From a virus, in the IMG/VR virus record IMGVR_UViG_3300027749_000219, positions 1-40,321 of that record: DNA of 40,321 nt; one strand, given 5' to 3'. Below, one piece after another: positions 23,901 through 32,100 of this stretch. The notes beneath the pieces were generated by a model. That model was not told the origin of the DNA and searched no databases. It was given only the letters and a program-made list of their open reading frames with translations. Both the position numbers and the translations under genes were made by a program. Every line of letters starts with the position of its first letter. Position 1 is the first letter of the stretch.

Positions 23901-25332
23901 CAATGATGCCTTTCATCAAGCCATCAATGGTGGCAAGGCGGGCACGGACTTCTGCGGTCTTGCGCTGGCCTTCAAGCGATGCCTTTTCCTGATAAAGTTC
24001 TGCGTAGGAATTGGTACGCGCCATTACGTCGCTGTAGTCAGCAGGGAACGCGGCTTTCAGATCGGCTTCACGTTGCGCACGGGCTGCGACCAATTGTTCT
24101 GCCGCGGCTTTCTCGGCTTCGGCTCGTGCAACTTGTTCTTGCTGCGCTTGGGCTTTGGCCTCTTCGTCAATCATCTTCTCGCCTGCACGAGCATCGCGCC
24201 CTTGCTGCACGCTCATTTGCTCTTGGGCCAGCGCCTGACGCTTGGCTTGCATGTCGGCTTCCAACGCAGACGGACCGCCAGCAGGTTGACCGGGTACTTG
24301 TACAGGTTCCGCGCCGCGCATACCGGAGATCGCCCCTGCACCGCCGCCCATACCCACACCACCAACGGCTGCTTGGCCAGCAGTAGCGCCAACACCCTGC
24401 ATCAAGGATTGGGTCGGATCAACCTCACGCATGGCCAAGTTCTGGGTAAACTTGCCACCACCTTCTTCCACGGCCTCACTTACACCTTCGCCCAACGCAC
24501 CTTTACCCGCGCCGATCAGCATGCCGCTGACACCTTTACCGCCAGCCAAGGCTTCTTCCAATGCTTTTGCACCGGGCAAACGCTGGGCCAGCAACGAGAT
24601 AACCGCGCCAGATACGCCTGCTGCACGGGCAAGGTTGATGGCAATGCCAGCAGCTTCGGCGTCAGATTTACCACCGCGAACAAGTTTCTTGTATATGTCT
24701 TCGTAGGATTGTGCGCCAACATCCGCGCCCTGCTGTACAGCACCGACACCCACTGCTGCCTGTGTGCCCGCTTTAACCGCAGCAGCCTTGGCCAAATCTT
24801 TTTCAATGCCCGCAGCCAAACCTCTCGAGAGGGCCGCACGGCCAGCTACTCCAGCACCTGCTCCCGGCACAAGCAACTGGGTTAAATTTTCAGCGAGAAA
24901 AGATGTTAGAAGTGCGGGGTCTTTAATGGTTTCGCCAAACGATGTTGCAAATGCAGCTATCTGGCCTTTGTCTTCGGCTTCAGCAACCTTGCGGCTACGC
25001 GCAGCTTCACGGGCTTTGAGGCCCGTGGATTTCATCTCTTCACCGTACTTCTGGATGTCTTCGCCAAGACCTAACGCACCTGTCTTTGCAAAGTCGCCCG
25101 TAGCAAGCCCGTAAAGCTGCCCGGGAAGTTGAATAGTTTGTCCTATGCCCGATATAACTCCGGCTCCTATGTCAGTAGCAGCTTCGCCAAATGTACGTTC
25201 CTTGGAAGGGGGTTGCCCCGCTTCGGGATTTTGGGCCAATACAGCTTGCGCTACTTGCGAAGCACTAGCCCCCGGTGGACCTTCGATCTGATAAGTTTGA
25301 CCGTTGGGGGCTGTTATGCTGTATGTTGTCAT
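17896..25332 (-). CDS. Giant polyvalent virion protein (2478 aa) with YkuD, zincin-like and LPD38-like regions
   Basis: The start is ATG at 25332. Layout: residues 1-35 YSITAPNGQTYQIEGPPGAS, a common N-terminus of phage giant proteins; a Gly/Ala-rich hydrophobic region (about 50-340); a Gln/Ala/Glu coiled-coil region (about 355-430); long Pro/Ala/Thr linkers with an ETKAAP tandem repeat (about 995-1022). An L,D-transpeptidase (YkuD) domain (about 1159-1305) has VTPAGTFTM, IHAAW and SYGCIN with Cys1272. A zincin-like HELVHG (His1452, Glu1453, His1456) precedes LSEFASEVMSN. The C-terminal part (about 1660-2350, for example SITAMPPFAIKQVVEDAQRA) resembles large polyvalent protein domain LPD38. 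Such proteins are probably packaged and ejected with DNA; the YkuD domain may act on peptidoglycan. It is the last gene of the late block here. Confidence 0.88.
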   Translation of the reverse strand: MTTYSITAPNGQTYQIEGPPGASASQVAQAVLAQNPEAGQPPSKERTFGEAATDIGAGVISGIGQTIQLPGQLYGLATGDFAKTGALGLGEDIQKYGEEMKSTGLKAREAARSRKVAEAEDKGQIAAFATSFGETIKDPALLTSFLAENLTQLLVPGAGAGVAGRAALSRGLAAGIEKDLAKAAAVKAGTQAAVGVGAVQQGADVGAQSYEDIYKKLVRGGKSDAEAAGIAINLARAAGVSGAVISLLAQRLPGAKALEEALAGGKGVSGMLIGAGKGALGEGVSEAVEEGGGKFTQNLAMREVDPTQSLMQGVGATAGQAAVGGVGMGGGAGAISGMRGAEPVQVPGQPAGGPSALEADMQAKRQALAQEQMSVQQGRDARAGEKMIDEEAKAQAQQEQVARAEAEKAAAEQLVAARAQREADLKAAFPADYSDVMARTNSYAELYQEKASLEGQRKTAEVRARLATIDGLMKGIIEEDTRVPMEFQRMQKENAAIVKQLPTDLQAKYAAAAFTSNAPQQMEMREATVAQPPVQQTNLLGQPVTQMPEAPAPAEPKIKTVQTREEAEAALQTQRNAEVRAAQAERKAAREAGQTGLFTRVGTPSAESQTTSQPQELPVTEPTVRAKLTPETVPTIVTPEVLGVLGIGHSAVLRKADHAIQGLDIAKPEDAAQVKQMLTVYRGKPGLSAPIAEKVDAYLARPEFQGIPDVTPPAPQNQPKPRSEPRASKPSVAVPVESSAPLVAEPGAGAPATTGESTAPVGRGLVPTEQPATQGNVSEGTQPAPVINAGQSAERTADVIHNEVRALTDQQQALLTKAGRVPAVNSKARAKWDVLGEQIVQKKAELDTQDKAERAAKKANEAPATEPTIDTTAPAVAPAKPAKIVSKPVPTTTTAKVEKQAPAAPAETVETEKETAKPSKAVDKARDAAEDLNLDPETTKAKVKAFAKRLHKAGILDDVGLNAVESYSKDKDMGPEDMLDEIRFALDEYERQQNKAPETKAAPETKAAPETKAAPETKAAPETVPEPQREMLEGPVDRLQDDQVAELEEFYGAKKDSAEFWNRLREDVTNYANKGAKSVAKAIRELIRQIQAGVLAVGMVFNPASGLNNDYSINVPKAFRTTIEVKAQVPDAAKAKMSTLAQGVYESMAPVAAKTGKGFIIADKPNGMLHVFNADGSVLAQEPALYGKEKADVLGKVSSLEGGAKVTPAGTFTMQYETDTDYAGGHRFSLVETSMGDGIIAIHAAWFGDAKENRAERLKSASAEDNRISYGCINTTHDLFLNKLMPKADEFNDGLVFVLPDAKENTGEMFKPETKTVEQKAPTEKAKGEAVRDVAKKEEKEIPTERLQKPAADLNVAERTTSAEADLQAKVAEGDVKGALQAILKAPEGTYTELDRAVARRILLSNKLPTVQIVAPGVLGMQDGKMVGGQYNAVTDTVQLTDGYVGVHTLLHELVHGFVHRAIAMHEGGKINNGGIRTLRELFDYVAKNHPELAKEYGMQDLSEFASEVMSNKNFQNALKKIPYRRVNALTGFAQAVLRALGLATTDKHSALAVAMISVDSVMAEGRSLQESMTGTQVEGALPGIANVLVKELDPAARQSIKDIQSMFPPEEQEGVGGVLGAAVKGINTAREKTGIINAFRQAVADKHATVEAKVSQLFSQGVRDYFGNLNPMVLVRQAEDSTKIVMDFFRTGGIRLSKDGLIETTKNSASMASALQKLGEFAKANDMTVEEAKNEVSTVLEGHRLHSIYNDHNKPLEASALLLEQQGKIKEADAERAKKIDMHMNLQQIAQLEAIFQKSAGIKGILSDLNATKSQVIDLMVATGRIEKEKGQYWKDNEAYVPFNRIFEDTGPAKIFRGKGLGVLTNIPGMKGSLGRPIKNVIDSYANRLSGMVEDTMKNHAAVKVLETMEMAGFANEVATKDSAKNKGLVVSLYRDGKPVFFEVQNEYDMLAFQQAPEVINGLTTALGATSRFLRLSITAMPPFAIKQVVEDAQRAAFYSGVKRPLVVAMKTLYNMPRVFFGELTGRKSPMVRRMEALGIIGDYDFNIFEPVNEIEKELGLTKRGAGEKLFHRLEQFTKASDLAARLAVYEETMRDTNGDELLAQTRARELINFSRRGSSSAMRTAARVIPFFNAYAQGMDVLYRSATGLDASSAMNRNAARKMFLSRVAMMTALGFVYALSMSDDEGYKNATDDVRDNNWLLPNGYKISLPKELGFMFKSIPERIVGYYLRHGTDEEQTIMEALGSTFKGALSAYGSPNVTPSLIKPILENMTNYSFFLQRELESASMQRLEPGQRSTSSTSELAKAVGENINVSPIKIDNFLRGTFGMAGATTLLATDAVLNPTRPDRPMYQMPFGSLFLYDTIGGRAKNEFYQLQEKVGQADDTFKHLQKTDPEKAGKFLEANAALISAAPMINNSLETLSNLRRMRALYEQGTEEMLGMDGAERRAAIDELRIAENESLRYVRELRKSLADEK
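22266..22347 (-). repeat. 18-bp tandem repeat encoding ETKAAP
   Basis: TTTCAGGCGCAGCTTTGG (+ strand sense) occurs four times in perfect tandem at 22266-22337, followed by a partial copy. Read on the - strand it encodes repeated PETKAA in the linker before the YkuD domain. Identity between copies suggests recent slippage expansion, so copy number may vary between relatives. Confidence 0.9.
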
Positions 25333-25336
25333 GGCG

Positions 25337-26971
25337 CTATGGTTTTATGACTTGGGATTTGCCCCATTGGGACATATCAACTCCGCCTCCACTTCCAGAG
25401 AGGGAACCTTGGCCAGATTGTAACAATTCAGGAGCAAACCTGCTATACGTTTCTTCCTGCATCCGTTTAACCGTTGCACGCGCTGTTGCCCCAATAGTGC
25501 CGGGCATGCTTGCATTTTTAGCAGCTTCTCTATACACAGGACTACTGTTCAACACAGATTCAACCTTGGCCAGTGCAATCATGTGTTTATCTTCCGCGCC
25601 ATATAAACCTCCGCCACGGTTTTGCGCAGACAGCAGGGCAGCATTAGCTTTAATTTTGTCATTTGCCAGCATGCCTTTGTGGTACTCTTTAGTTTCCTTA
25701 AGCGTTTCTGCGTGCTGCTCTGCGGTAATGCCAAACTGACGTGCTTGTTCAGCACGAGATTGCATGTCGCCAGCAACCTTCATATTGCCGCTACGCTCAG
25801 CGCGTTCAGCTTGCATCAACAGCATCTGGGACTGTTGGTTGGCTTTGCGTGCGGCGGCGTCTGCCTTCTCGGCTTCTTGGTATACGGCCAAACCTTTGAT
25901 ACCACCTGCTGCAATGTTCTGTGCAGCGTACTGAGATGTGCCTCCCATCATGCCAAGGCCAGCAGCCAGCAATGCGTAAGCACGGTTGTCCGCTTTACGT
26001 CCTAAAATTTCTTCGTTCTCTTTGTTCAGTTGGTCGTGGTAAGGCTTGAACGCAGCCGCAGATTCAGCGTTCAGGGCGCTAGAGCCCTCTATTGCCTGCG
26101 CAATCAAGTCTGCACCTGTAGGCGCTTCTTTGGCTGGACCCGCCGCTTTTGTTTCTTCTGGGGGAATTACGTTTGCGTTTGCAGCAGGTTTTTTATTACC
26201 ACCAGAAGCACCAGATTTTTTCTTGCTTGTTTCTTTTTCCGTAGGCTCGTTATCCCATGAGTCACCACGCCCTGCATCAAATGGAATATTTAGCCCGCTT
26301 CCTGCATTTTTGCGCGCACGCATTTCGCGTTCAGTTTTTTCATTAGCGCGGCGGTTCTCTGGGTTAAAAACTCCCAGTTTTTCTAGGGTAGTACGGTCGT
26401 CAGTACCACCTGTGGTGTAGTCACCAGTAATAGGTTGGCCCGTTGCCGGATCATACATAGTTGTATCATCGTTGTAAGGACCCCGCACTGCGCCTTTGTC
26501 AGCAAAATGTGCAACTCCACCGCCCGCCATCATCACAACAGAGTCATCAGCGCCTGCGTAATTGAACTCGTTGCCGTCTTCGTAACCCGCAATGCCGCCG
26601 TCAGCCATGCTCTGCATGTTGGGTGCAGGCAGGGCCGCAATGCCTTGGTTTTCTGGTAACTGTTGTTGGGCCATCTGGGGACCGCCTTGTGGGGGCATAC
26701 CTTGTGGGCCGCCCTGTGGGGGCATCATTCCCTGTGGGGGCATGGGCGGCTGGCCCATCTCCATCAAATCCTGATCGACGACTTTGGGTTGTTGCTGACC
26801 CATAGCCTGCGCTTGCTGCGCTGCACGCTCTTGCTTGCGTGCATTGCTCTCTGCAAACGCCATAGGAAAAATGTATGGATCGTTCTTGTGCATTGCAGCA
26901 TATTTCTGCAACTGAGCATCGGGCATCATCCGCAAGGTGGATGTAATTTGATTGGGGTTTGGGACTGCCAT
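25337..26971 (-). CDS. Virion-associated protein with ADGG motifs (544 aa)
   Basis: ATG 26971 has AAGGAAT upstream on the - strand. The N-terminus (LRMMPDAQLQKYAAMHKNDP, then YIFPMAFAESNARKQ) is a pattern I associate with environmental podovirus structural proteins. A PPQG-rich linker and ADGGIAGYEDG and MAGGGVAHFADKG follow, then a charged disordered middle. The C-terminal half is helical and alanine-rich (YALLAAGLGMMGGTSQYAAQ, NIAAGGIKG, then a coiled coil). It lies directly before the giant protein and is probably also an internal or ejected virion protein. No enzymatic motif is seen. Confidence 0.7.
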   Translation of the reverse strand: MAVPNPNQITSTLRMMPDAQLQKYAAMHKNDPYIFPMAFAESNARKQERAAQQAQAMGQQQPKVVDQDLMEMGQPPMPPQGMMPPQGGPQGMPPQGGPQMAQQQLPENQGIAALPAPNMQSMADGGIAGYEDGNEFNYAGADDSVVMMAGGGVAHFADKGAVRGPYNDDTTMYDPATGQPITGDYTTGGTDDRTTLEKLGVFNPENRRANEKTEREMRARKNAGSGLNIPFDAGRGDSWDNEPTEKETSKKKSGASGGNKKPAANANVIPPEETKAAGPAKEAPTGADLIAQAIEGSSALNAESAAAFKPYHDQLNKENEEILGRKADNRAYALLAAGLGMMGGTSQYAAQNIAAGGIKGLAVYQEAEKADAAARKANQQSQMLLMQAERAERSGNMKVAGDMQSRAEQARQFGITAEQHAETLKETKEYHKGMLANDKIKANAALLSAQNRGGGLYGAEDKHMIALAKVESVLNSSPVYREAAKNASMPGTIGATARATVKRMQEETYSRFAPELLQSGQGSLSGSGGGVDMSQWGKSQVIKP

Positions 26972-26980
26972 TTTTATTCC

Positions 26981-29173
26981 TTAAGCCATGCGAGACAAAG
27001 CTAAGTCAACCAAGCCGTGTCCTTTAACTCTGCCACCACGAGCCATGCCAGAGCCGTTGTCAAAAGCATGGGCATACACAGGACGGTCAACCGCCCCGCC
27101 ATCAGCGTAGCTAGACTTAATCATGCCGCCGTTGGCCCGCATAAGTTGTGAAGCTCCGTACGCAGCCGTGCCCAGACCCGCTGCTTGCGACACCATTGAA
27201 GGCGCAGCCTGATAGATTGAACTGGAGTTGGCGGTTAACGGCAAGCCGCGCAACATGTCAGACATAAAGCCCAATTGTTTGTACGGGTAGTTCTGAGCGT
27301 TCAGGTAGTCCTGATACTGGTTATTCAAACCAGTCTGAATCTGCCCTTGCTGCTGCGTACCGTACTGGTTCTGCATGTTGGTAATGCCCGTCTCTTGGGC
27401 ATACTGGTTTTGACCCAACTGCCCCAGAGTGTTAGCCCCTTGCAGCGCTGCTTGCGCACCTTGCAGACCCAAACCGGCCCCATACTGGGCCGATTGCTCG
27501 TTAAGCTGATTCATTGCATTGCCAGCCTGCTGATTGGCCAGTTGAGCTTGCAGGCTTTGGCCGGAGCCCAGTTGTTGTACGCCTAGTTTTGCTTGCAGGT
27601 TGGCGTTGTTGACGTTGTAACCCATCTGCTGATTGGCTTGTTGTGCTTGCAAACTTTGATTTGCACCGAACTGTTGCGTATTCAACATTGATTGGAGGTT
27701 TGTATTCCCAACGTTGTAACCCATCTGCTGATTAGCTTGTTGTGCTTGCAAACTTTGATTTGCACCTAACTGTTGCGTATTCAACATTGATTGGAGGTTT
27801 GTATTCCCAACGTTGTAACCCATCTGCTGATTGGCTTGTTGTGCTTGCAAACTTTGATTTGCACCCAACTGTTGCGTATTCAACATTGATTGCAGGTTTG
27901 TATTCCCAACGTTGTAACCCATCTGCTGATTGGCCAACGCTGCTTGCATTGCTTGTTGTGCGCTCAGTCCTTGCGTCTGAAGCTGCGCCGCTAAGTTTTG
28001 CTGAGCGGTAGTCAGTCCGGCTTGTTGGTTGGCCATTGCAATTTGGGTTGCCTGTTGTGCGCTCAGTCCTTGCGTCTGAAGCTGCGCCGCTAAGTTTTGC
28101 TGAGCGGTCGTCAACCCGGCTTGCTGATTGGCTTGTTGTGCTTGCAAACTTTGATTTGCACCCAACTGTTGCGTATTCAACATTGATTGGAGGTTTGTAT
28201 TCCCAACGTTGTAACCGGTTTGCTGGTTTGCCTGTGCTGCTTGAAGCGCCCGCGCTTGATCCGCATTAAACTGGGCCATGGCTTGTTGGTAAGCAGCGTT
28301 TGAACCCTGCGCTTGAATGTCGTTCATCTGCGTGCCCAGATTACGTGCAGCTTCCGCATCCATAATTGCTTGACGCGAACCACCAAAGGCCCCAGCACCC
28401 GCAGCTTGTGCGCCACGTTGTGTTGAGGCAATACCGGCTTGACGTTGTGCTTCGCGCTTTTGAATGTCCGTGACCTGTTGCTGGTACGGATTCATGTACT
28501 GGCTGGCAACACCTGCGTCAGTGAAATTATTGGCCGTTAAATCTTTTGGCCCCTGCATCTGGTACTGCGATAGCGGCCCTGCACTGACTTCCTTTGGCCC
28601 CTGCATCTGGTACTGCGATAGCGGCCCTGCACGGATTTCCTTTGGCCCCTGCATCTGGTACTGCGATAGCGGCCCTGCACGGACGTCCTTTGGCCCTTGC
28701 ATTTGAAAGTCGTTCAAACGTGGGGCGTTGATATTGCCCGGAGAACCCATTTGAAAGTCGTTCAAACGTGGGGCGTTGATATTGCCCGGAGAACCCATTT
28801 GAAAGTCGTTTAACTGCGGCACATTGACATTGCCCGGAGAACCCATTTCAAAGTCGTTCAAACGTGGGGCGTTGACTTGGCTTGCGGTAAAGTTTGATGG
28901 GTTGTATTGCATCCCCAATGCTTTGTTCGCAGCCAATCCTGCCAGCCCTGTTGCCGCTTGGTTCTGGTACGCAGGGGCTTGGAGTGCTGCGCTGTTAAAG
29001 GCCTGCTGTTGCAGTGGGGTGAACTGCGCTTGGCGCGTCCCCTGATACTGCATGTAGGGGTTTTGCGAGGTATCCGTTAACGCCGCAGCTTGCCCCAACA
29101 GGGTTTCTGCATAGGGGGCTAATTGGTCCGCAAAGCCGTATTGCGTTTCTTGTATTGTAGTTGGGGTAGGCAT
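26981..29173 (-). CDS. Gln/Asn/Ala-rich repeat virion protein (730 aa)
   Basis: ATG 29173 has AAGGAAC upstream on the - strand. Two tandem repeat arrays dominate: seven 16-residue units (LNDFQMGSPGN type changing to LSQYQMQGPKE type, about residues 101-212), and seven 33-residue units (about residues 316-546) of two kinds, GYNVGNTNLQSMLN and GLTTAQQNLAAQLQ. The first 100 residues (IQETQYGFADQLAPYAETLL) resemble phage structural proteins. The C-terminus has the ADGG/ARGG motif also seen in its neighbours. It probably forms a fibrous or disordered part of the virion or ejectosome. No catalytic motif is seen. Confidence 0.72.
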   Translation of the reverse strand: MPTPTTIQETQYGFADQLAPYAETLLGQAAALTDTSQNPYMQYQGTRQAQFTPLQQQAFNSAALQAPAYQNQAATGLAGLAANKALGMQYNPSNFTASQVNAPRLNDFEMGSPGNVNVPQLNDFQMGSPGNINAPRLNDFQMGSPGNINAPRLNDFQMQGPKDVRAGPLSQYQMQGPKEIRAGPLSQYQMQGPKEVSAGPLSQYQMQGPKDLTANNFTDAGVASQYMNPYQQQVTDIQKREAQRQAGIASTQRGAQAAGAGAFGGSRQAIMDAEAARNLGTQMNDIQAQGSNAAYQQAMAQFNADQARALQAAQANQQTGYNVGNTNLQSMLNTQQLGANQSLQAQQANQQAGLTTAQQNLAAQLQTQGLSAQQATQIAMANQQAGLTTAQQNLAAQLQTQGLSAQQAMQAALANQQMGYNVGNTNLQSMLNTQQLGANQSLQAQQANQQMGYNVGNTNLQSMLNTQQLGANQSLQAQQANQQMGYNVGNTNLQSMLNTQQFGANQSLQAQQANQQMGYNVNNANLQAKLGVQQLGSGQSLQAQLANQQAGNAMNQLNEQSAQYGAGLGLQGAQAALQGANTLGQLGQNQYAQETGITNMQNQYGTQQQGQIQTGLNNQYQDYLNAQNYPYKQLGFMSDMLRGLPLTANSSSIYQAAPSMVSQAAGLGTAAYGASQLMRANGGMIKSSYADGGAVDRPVYAHAFDNGSGMARGGRVKGHGLVDLALSRMA
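27536..28228 (-). repeat. Seven 99-bp in-frame tandem repeats of two subtypes
   Basis: The segment is exactly 7 x 99 bp and encodes seven 33-residue units starting with NQQ. In protein order the subtypes are A-B-B-A-A-A-A', where A has GYNVGNTNLQSMLN and B has GLTTAQQNLAAQLQ. The A copies are nearly identical at DNA level. There are no unique spacers between units. Confidence 0.9.
28538..28873 (-). repeat. Seven 48-bp in-frame tandem repeats with a hybrid unit
   Basis: This is 7 x 48 bp encoding 16-residue units. The first three are LNDF(E/Q)MGSPGN type and the last three LSQYQMQGPK type. The fourth combines the front half of the first type and the back half of the second. Copies are nearly identical within each type, for example from 28561 to 28680. 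Confidence 0.9.
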
Positions 29174-29182
29174 GTTGGTTCC

Positions 29183-32100
29183 TTATGCGGGAAGGTATTT
29201 ATCAGCGCGGCTGTTGGTAGCCACTTTGTTTTTGCCAATGGATTTGCGGCGGGCATTCTGCACACGGTCCATCATTTGGTACAGGCGGCGAGCGCCAGCT
29301 TCGGTAGAGCCATTGCCCAACTCCGACACAATGCGGGCGGGCACAACAAACTCACCATCGGCAAGGCGTGCAGGCTGGCGGTTACCAATGGACGCAGGGA
29401 TCGAGTCAGACACCCCATCGCCCGGGCCGCGCAGCAAACGCCCACCATCAGAGTAACCGCCTAAAGAACCCAGCCCCCCTGCGGCGTAACCCATTAAACC
29501 GCCGCGGGCTGCGGCGCTGGACCCGCCGGTATCGTCGAACCCAATTGCAACCCACCTTTTCGTCGCTGGAATCCACACCCATTCTGCACCGGGTCCGGGG
29601 TCTTGCTTAGGTTTTGAGTCGTGGTTCGTCAGTTCGGTTTCTGTAGGTGGGGGTTGGTTGGCGTTTGAACCTGAACCTGAACCCGAACCTGAACCCGAAG
29701 TAGAACTTGGGGCGGCTATCAGTCGTTTGGTGACGGGATCAAAAACTTTTTTAACGTAATCGGGGTTTTTGATGTACTTCTTAGTAGTCGGGTCGTACAT
29801 GAATTCGCTACGTGTTTTGTCCACAGGCACGGTGCCCATAGCTTCCCAATAGGGTTTCATTACTTCAGCGTTTTGCGTCTGCTTTGGTTCGGGACCATTG
29901 CCCATCAGGTAGTCATACATCGCCGCGCTATCACCTGTTTGCTTATTGAAGCGAGTATTGAAGTCTTCAATCGACGTAGGCACGCGTGTAGTAGGGGCTG
30001 TAGGGGGCGTAAAACCTGTAGGTACTTGCGTGACTGATCCTGCGCTGCCTGTACCGGGGGTTAACACAGGGCCGGTTGGATGTGGCGTAGTTGTGCCGCT
30101 TGTGCCATCTGTTGGAACCGAAGGGCCGGATACGTGTGGCGTAGTTGTTCCGCTTGTGCCATCTGTTGGAACCGAAGGGCCGGATACGTGTGGCGTAGTT
30201 GTGCCGCTTGTGCCACCTGTTGGAACCGAAGGGCCGGATACGTGTGGCGTAGTTGTGACGCTTGTGCCACCTGTTGGAACGTTGTAATCAAACATGCTCT
30301 TCCATTCCACAGCAATAGCAGGGTCGCTTTTGGCAATGGTAGCAATGTCTGTGTCTTTGGTAAACGTGTACGACTGTTCCTTACCATTTGCGTCTGTATA
30401 TCTGTGTGTAGCCGTACCATCAGCATTTTTAGTCAACGTACCACCAGCAAAGTCCAACACCTCGCCGGGCTTGTAGCTGTTAAAGTACTCTTTTGTCAAC
30501 GCCGTCATTTCGCTAACGGTATTGATGTTGTCCCGAGCTTCTTTGATGCCTTTAGCGCCAATCTCTGCTGCTGTTGGGTTGCGGTAATGTCCTGTTTTGG
30601 GATCGTAGATGTTACCGTGAACCAGTTGTTCAATACCAGACGTCGTTATAGGGGGCCCATCCGTCTGAGCAGTTGGTCTTGGTACGTCCGGTTTAACCAA
30701 TGTTTGAATGCCTTGAGCGTTGGACATGGGTTCGCCGCCTGCTGCGGGTACGTTGGGCATATTGGCCAGCGCTTGGACTTGCTGTTCGCTGTTACCAACC
30801 TTGGTCAGTTTGCCCGTGGTGTTGTTAAAAACCTGCGCATCGCCATCAGGCCCTGTGCTCACACTTGACCCGGGGCCGTACAAGTCAATCATGGCTTTTT
30901 GGCGTGCGGCCAATTCTGCGCGCTCTTGGTCCTGCGCGGCCATCATCTGAGCATTGGTTGGGCCAACAGCCGCAGGGTTGTTTGCCATCAAAGATTGAAT
31001 AAACGCATTTTGGCGTTCCGCGTTACCGCTATCGTCCCCACTACCCGTGGTAAACCCAGAGCCCGCCATACCTGCGCCGCGTTGCTCCCAGTAGTCCACA
31101 TCCGCCTGAGTCTGCACAGTGGGATTGGCTGCGTTCAAGCCTGCGGGGCTTTGTGTGTATTCAATTGTTTCAGGAGCTTGTTGACCTGCGGCTTCCATGC
31201 GGCGTTTATTGCGCTCGTCAAGCTCTTGCTGCTGTGCTTGCATACGGGCCAGACCTTCGGCTTGCGTTTCGCCGCTCATCAACGGAATTGTTTCGGGGTT
31301 GTTGATAGCATTCAAGTAAGGAGAAGTCATGGAGGTGCCACCATCGGCAAAGGCTACGGCTCCGCCGTTGGCCAGACCCATCAAACCGCCATTTCGGGCG
31401 TGGGTGTAGTCTTGGGTTTTAATTGGGTCGTAGTAAGTGTACTTGCCTGAATACGGATCGTAGCTGGCAGGGCGAATGTACCCTTGCTTTTGTCCACTTC
31501 CCGAAACTGTGGGTTTTGGTTGGTTAAGCAGCCCAATCGCTGCTATTCCGGTAAGCATTTTCCAGTTATCTTTGGCAAACTGCCCTGCTTGCTTTAGGCT
31601 AGGCAACCCGGAAGACGGCGAAGTTCCTTTGTAATCTGACGCAGGAGAAACATGGTTTCGATTGAAATCCGCTGGGGTTGTTGCATCAGAAGGTGCGGCC
31701 GGTGAAGCAGGTGCAGCATTTGCTGCCTCAGACGGCAAAACCGATGCGGATTGCTCAGCCGGTAATCCATAAAGCTGGTCGCTAACCGGCATCGACGTTG
31801 CCGTAACTGGCGCTGCACTCACGCTTTCAAATCCAGAGGTAGGCATTGCATTAGCGTAAGACGTTTCAACGGAGTTGCCCAACGAATTGATGTTTGGCCC
31901 TGCCAAAGCGGGCGCAGGGACTGCACCAGCTTCAACAGAGTTGCCTAACGAGTTAATGTTTGGCCCCGCCAAATCAGGTTTAAGCGCACCTTGTTTAACC
32001 GCTTCTTCCGCAGCAGTGGTACTAACCCCCGCCCCACTTAAACTGTTGCCCAAACCACTGGAAATACCCGCAGTCAAGCCACCCAGCAACAGGCCTTGGC

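Noticed and set aside
23584-24885. 433-codon open frame on the + strand
   Set aside because: It is antisense to the giant late gene, has a Leu/Arg/His-rich composition typical of reverse-complement frames, and lacks a ribosome binding site.
27536-28228. CRISPR-like array
   Set aside because: The repeats are 99 bp, directly adjacent without unique spacers, and stay in frame within a protein gene.
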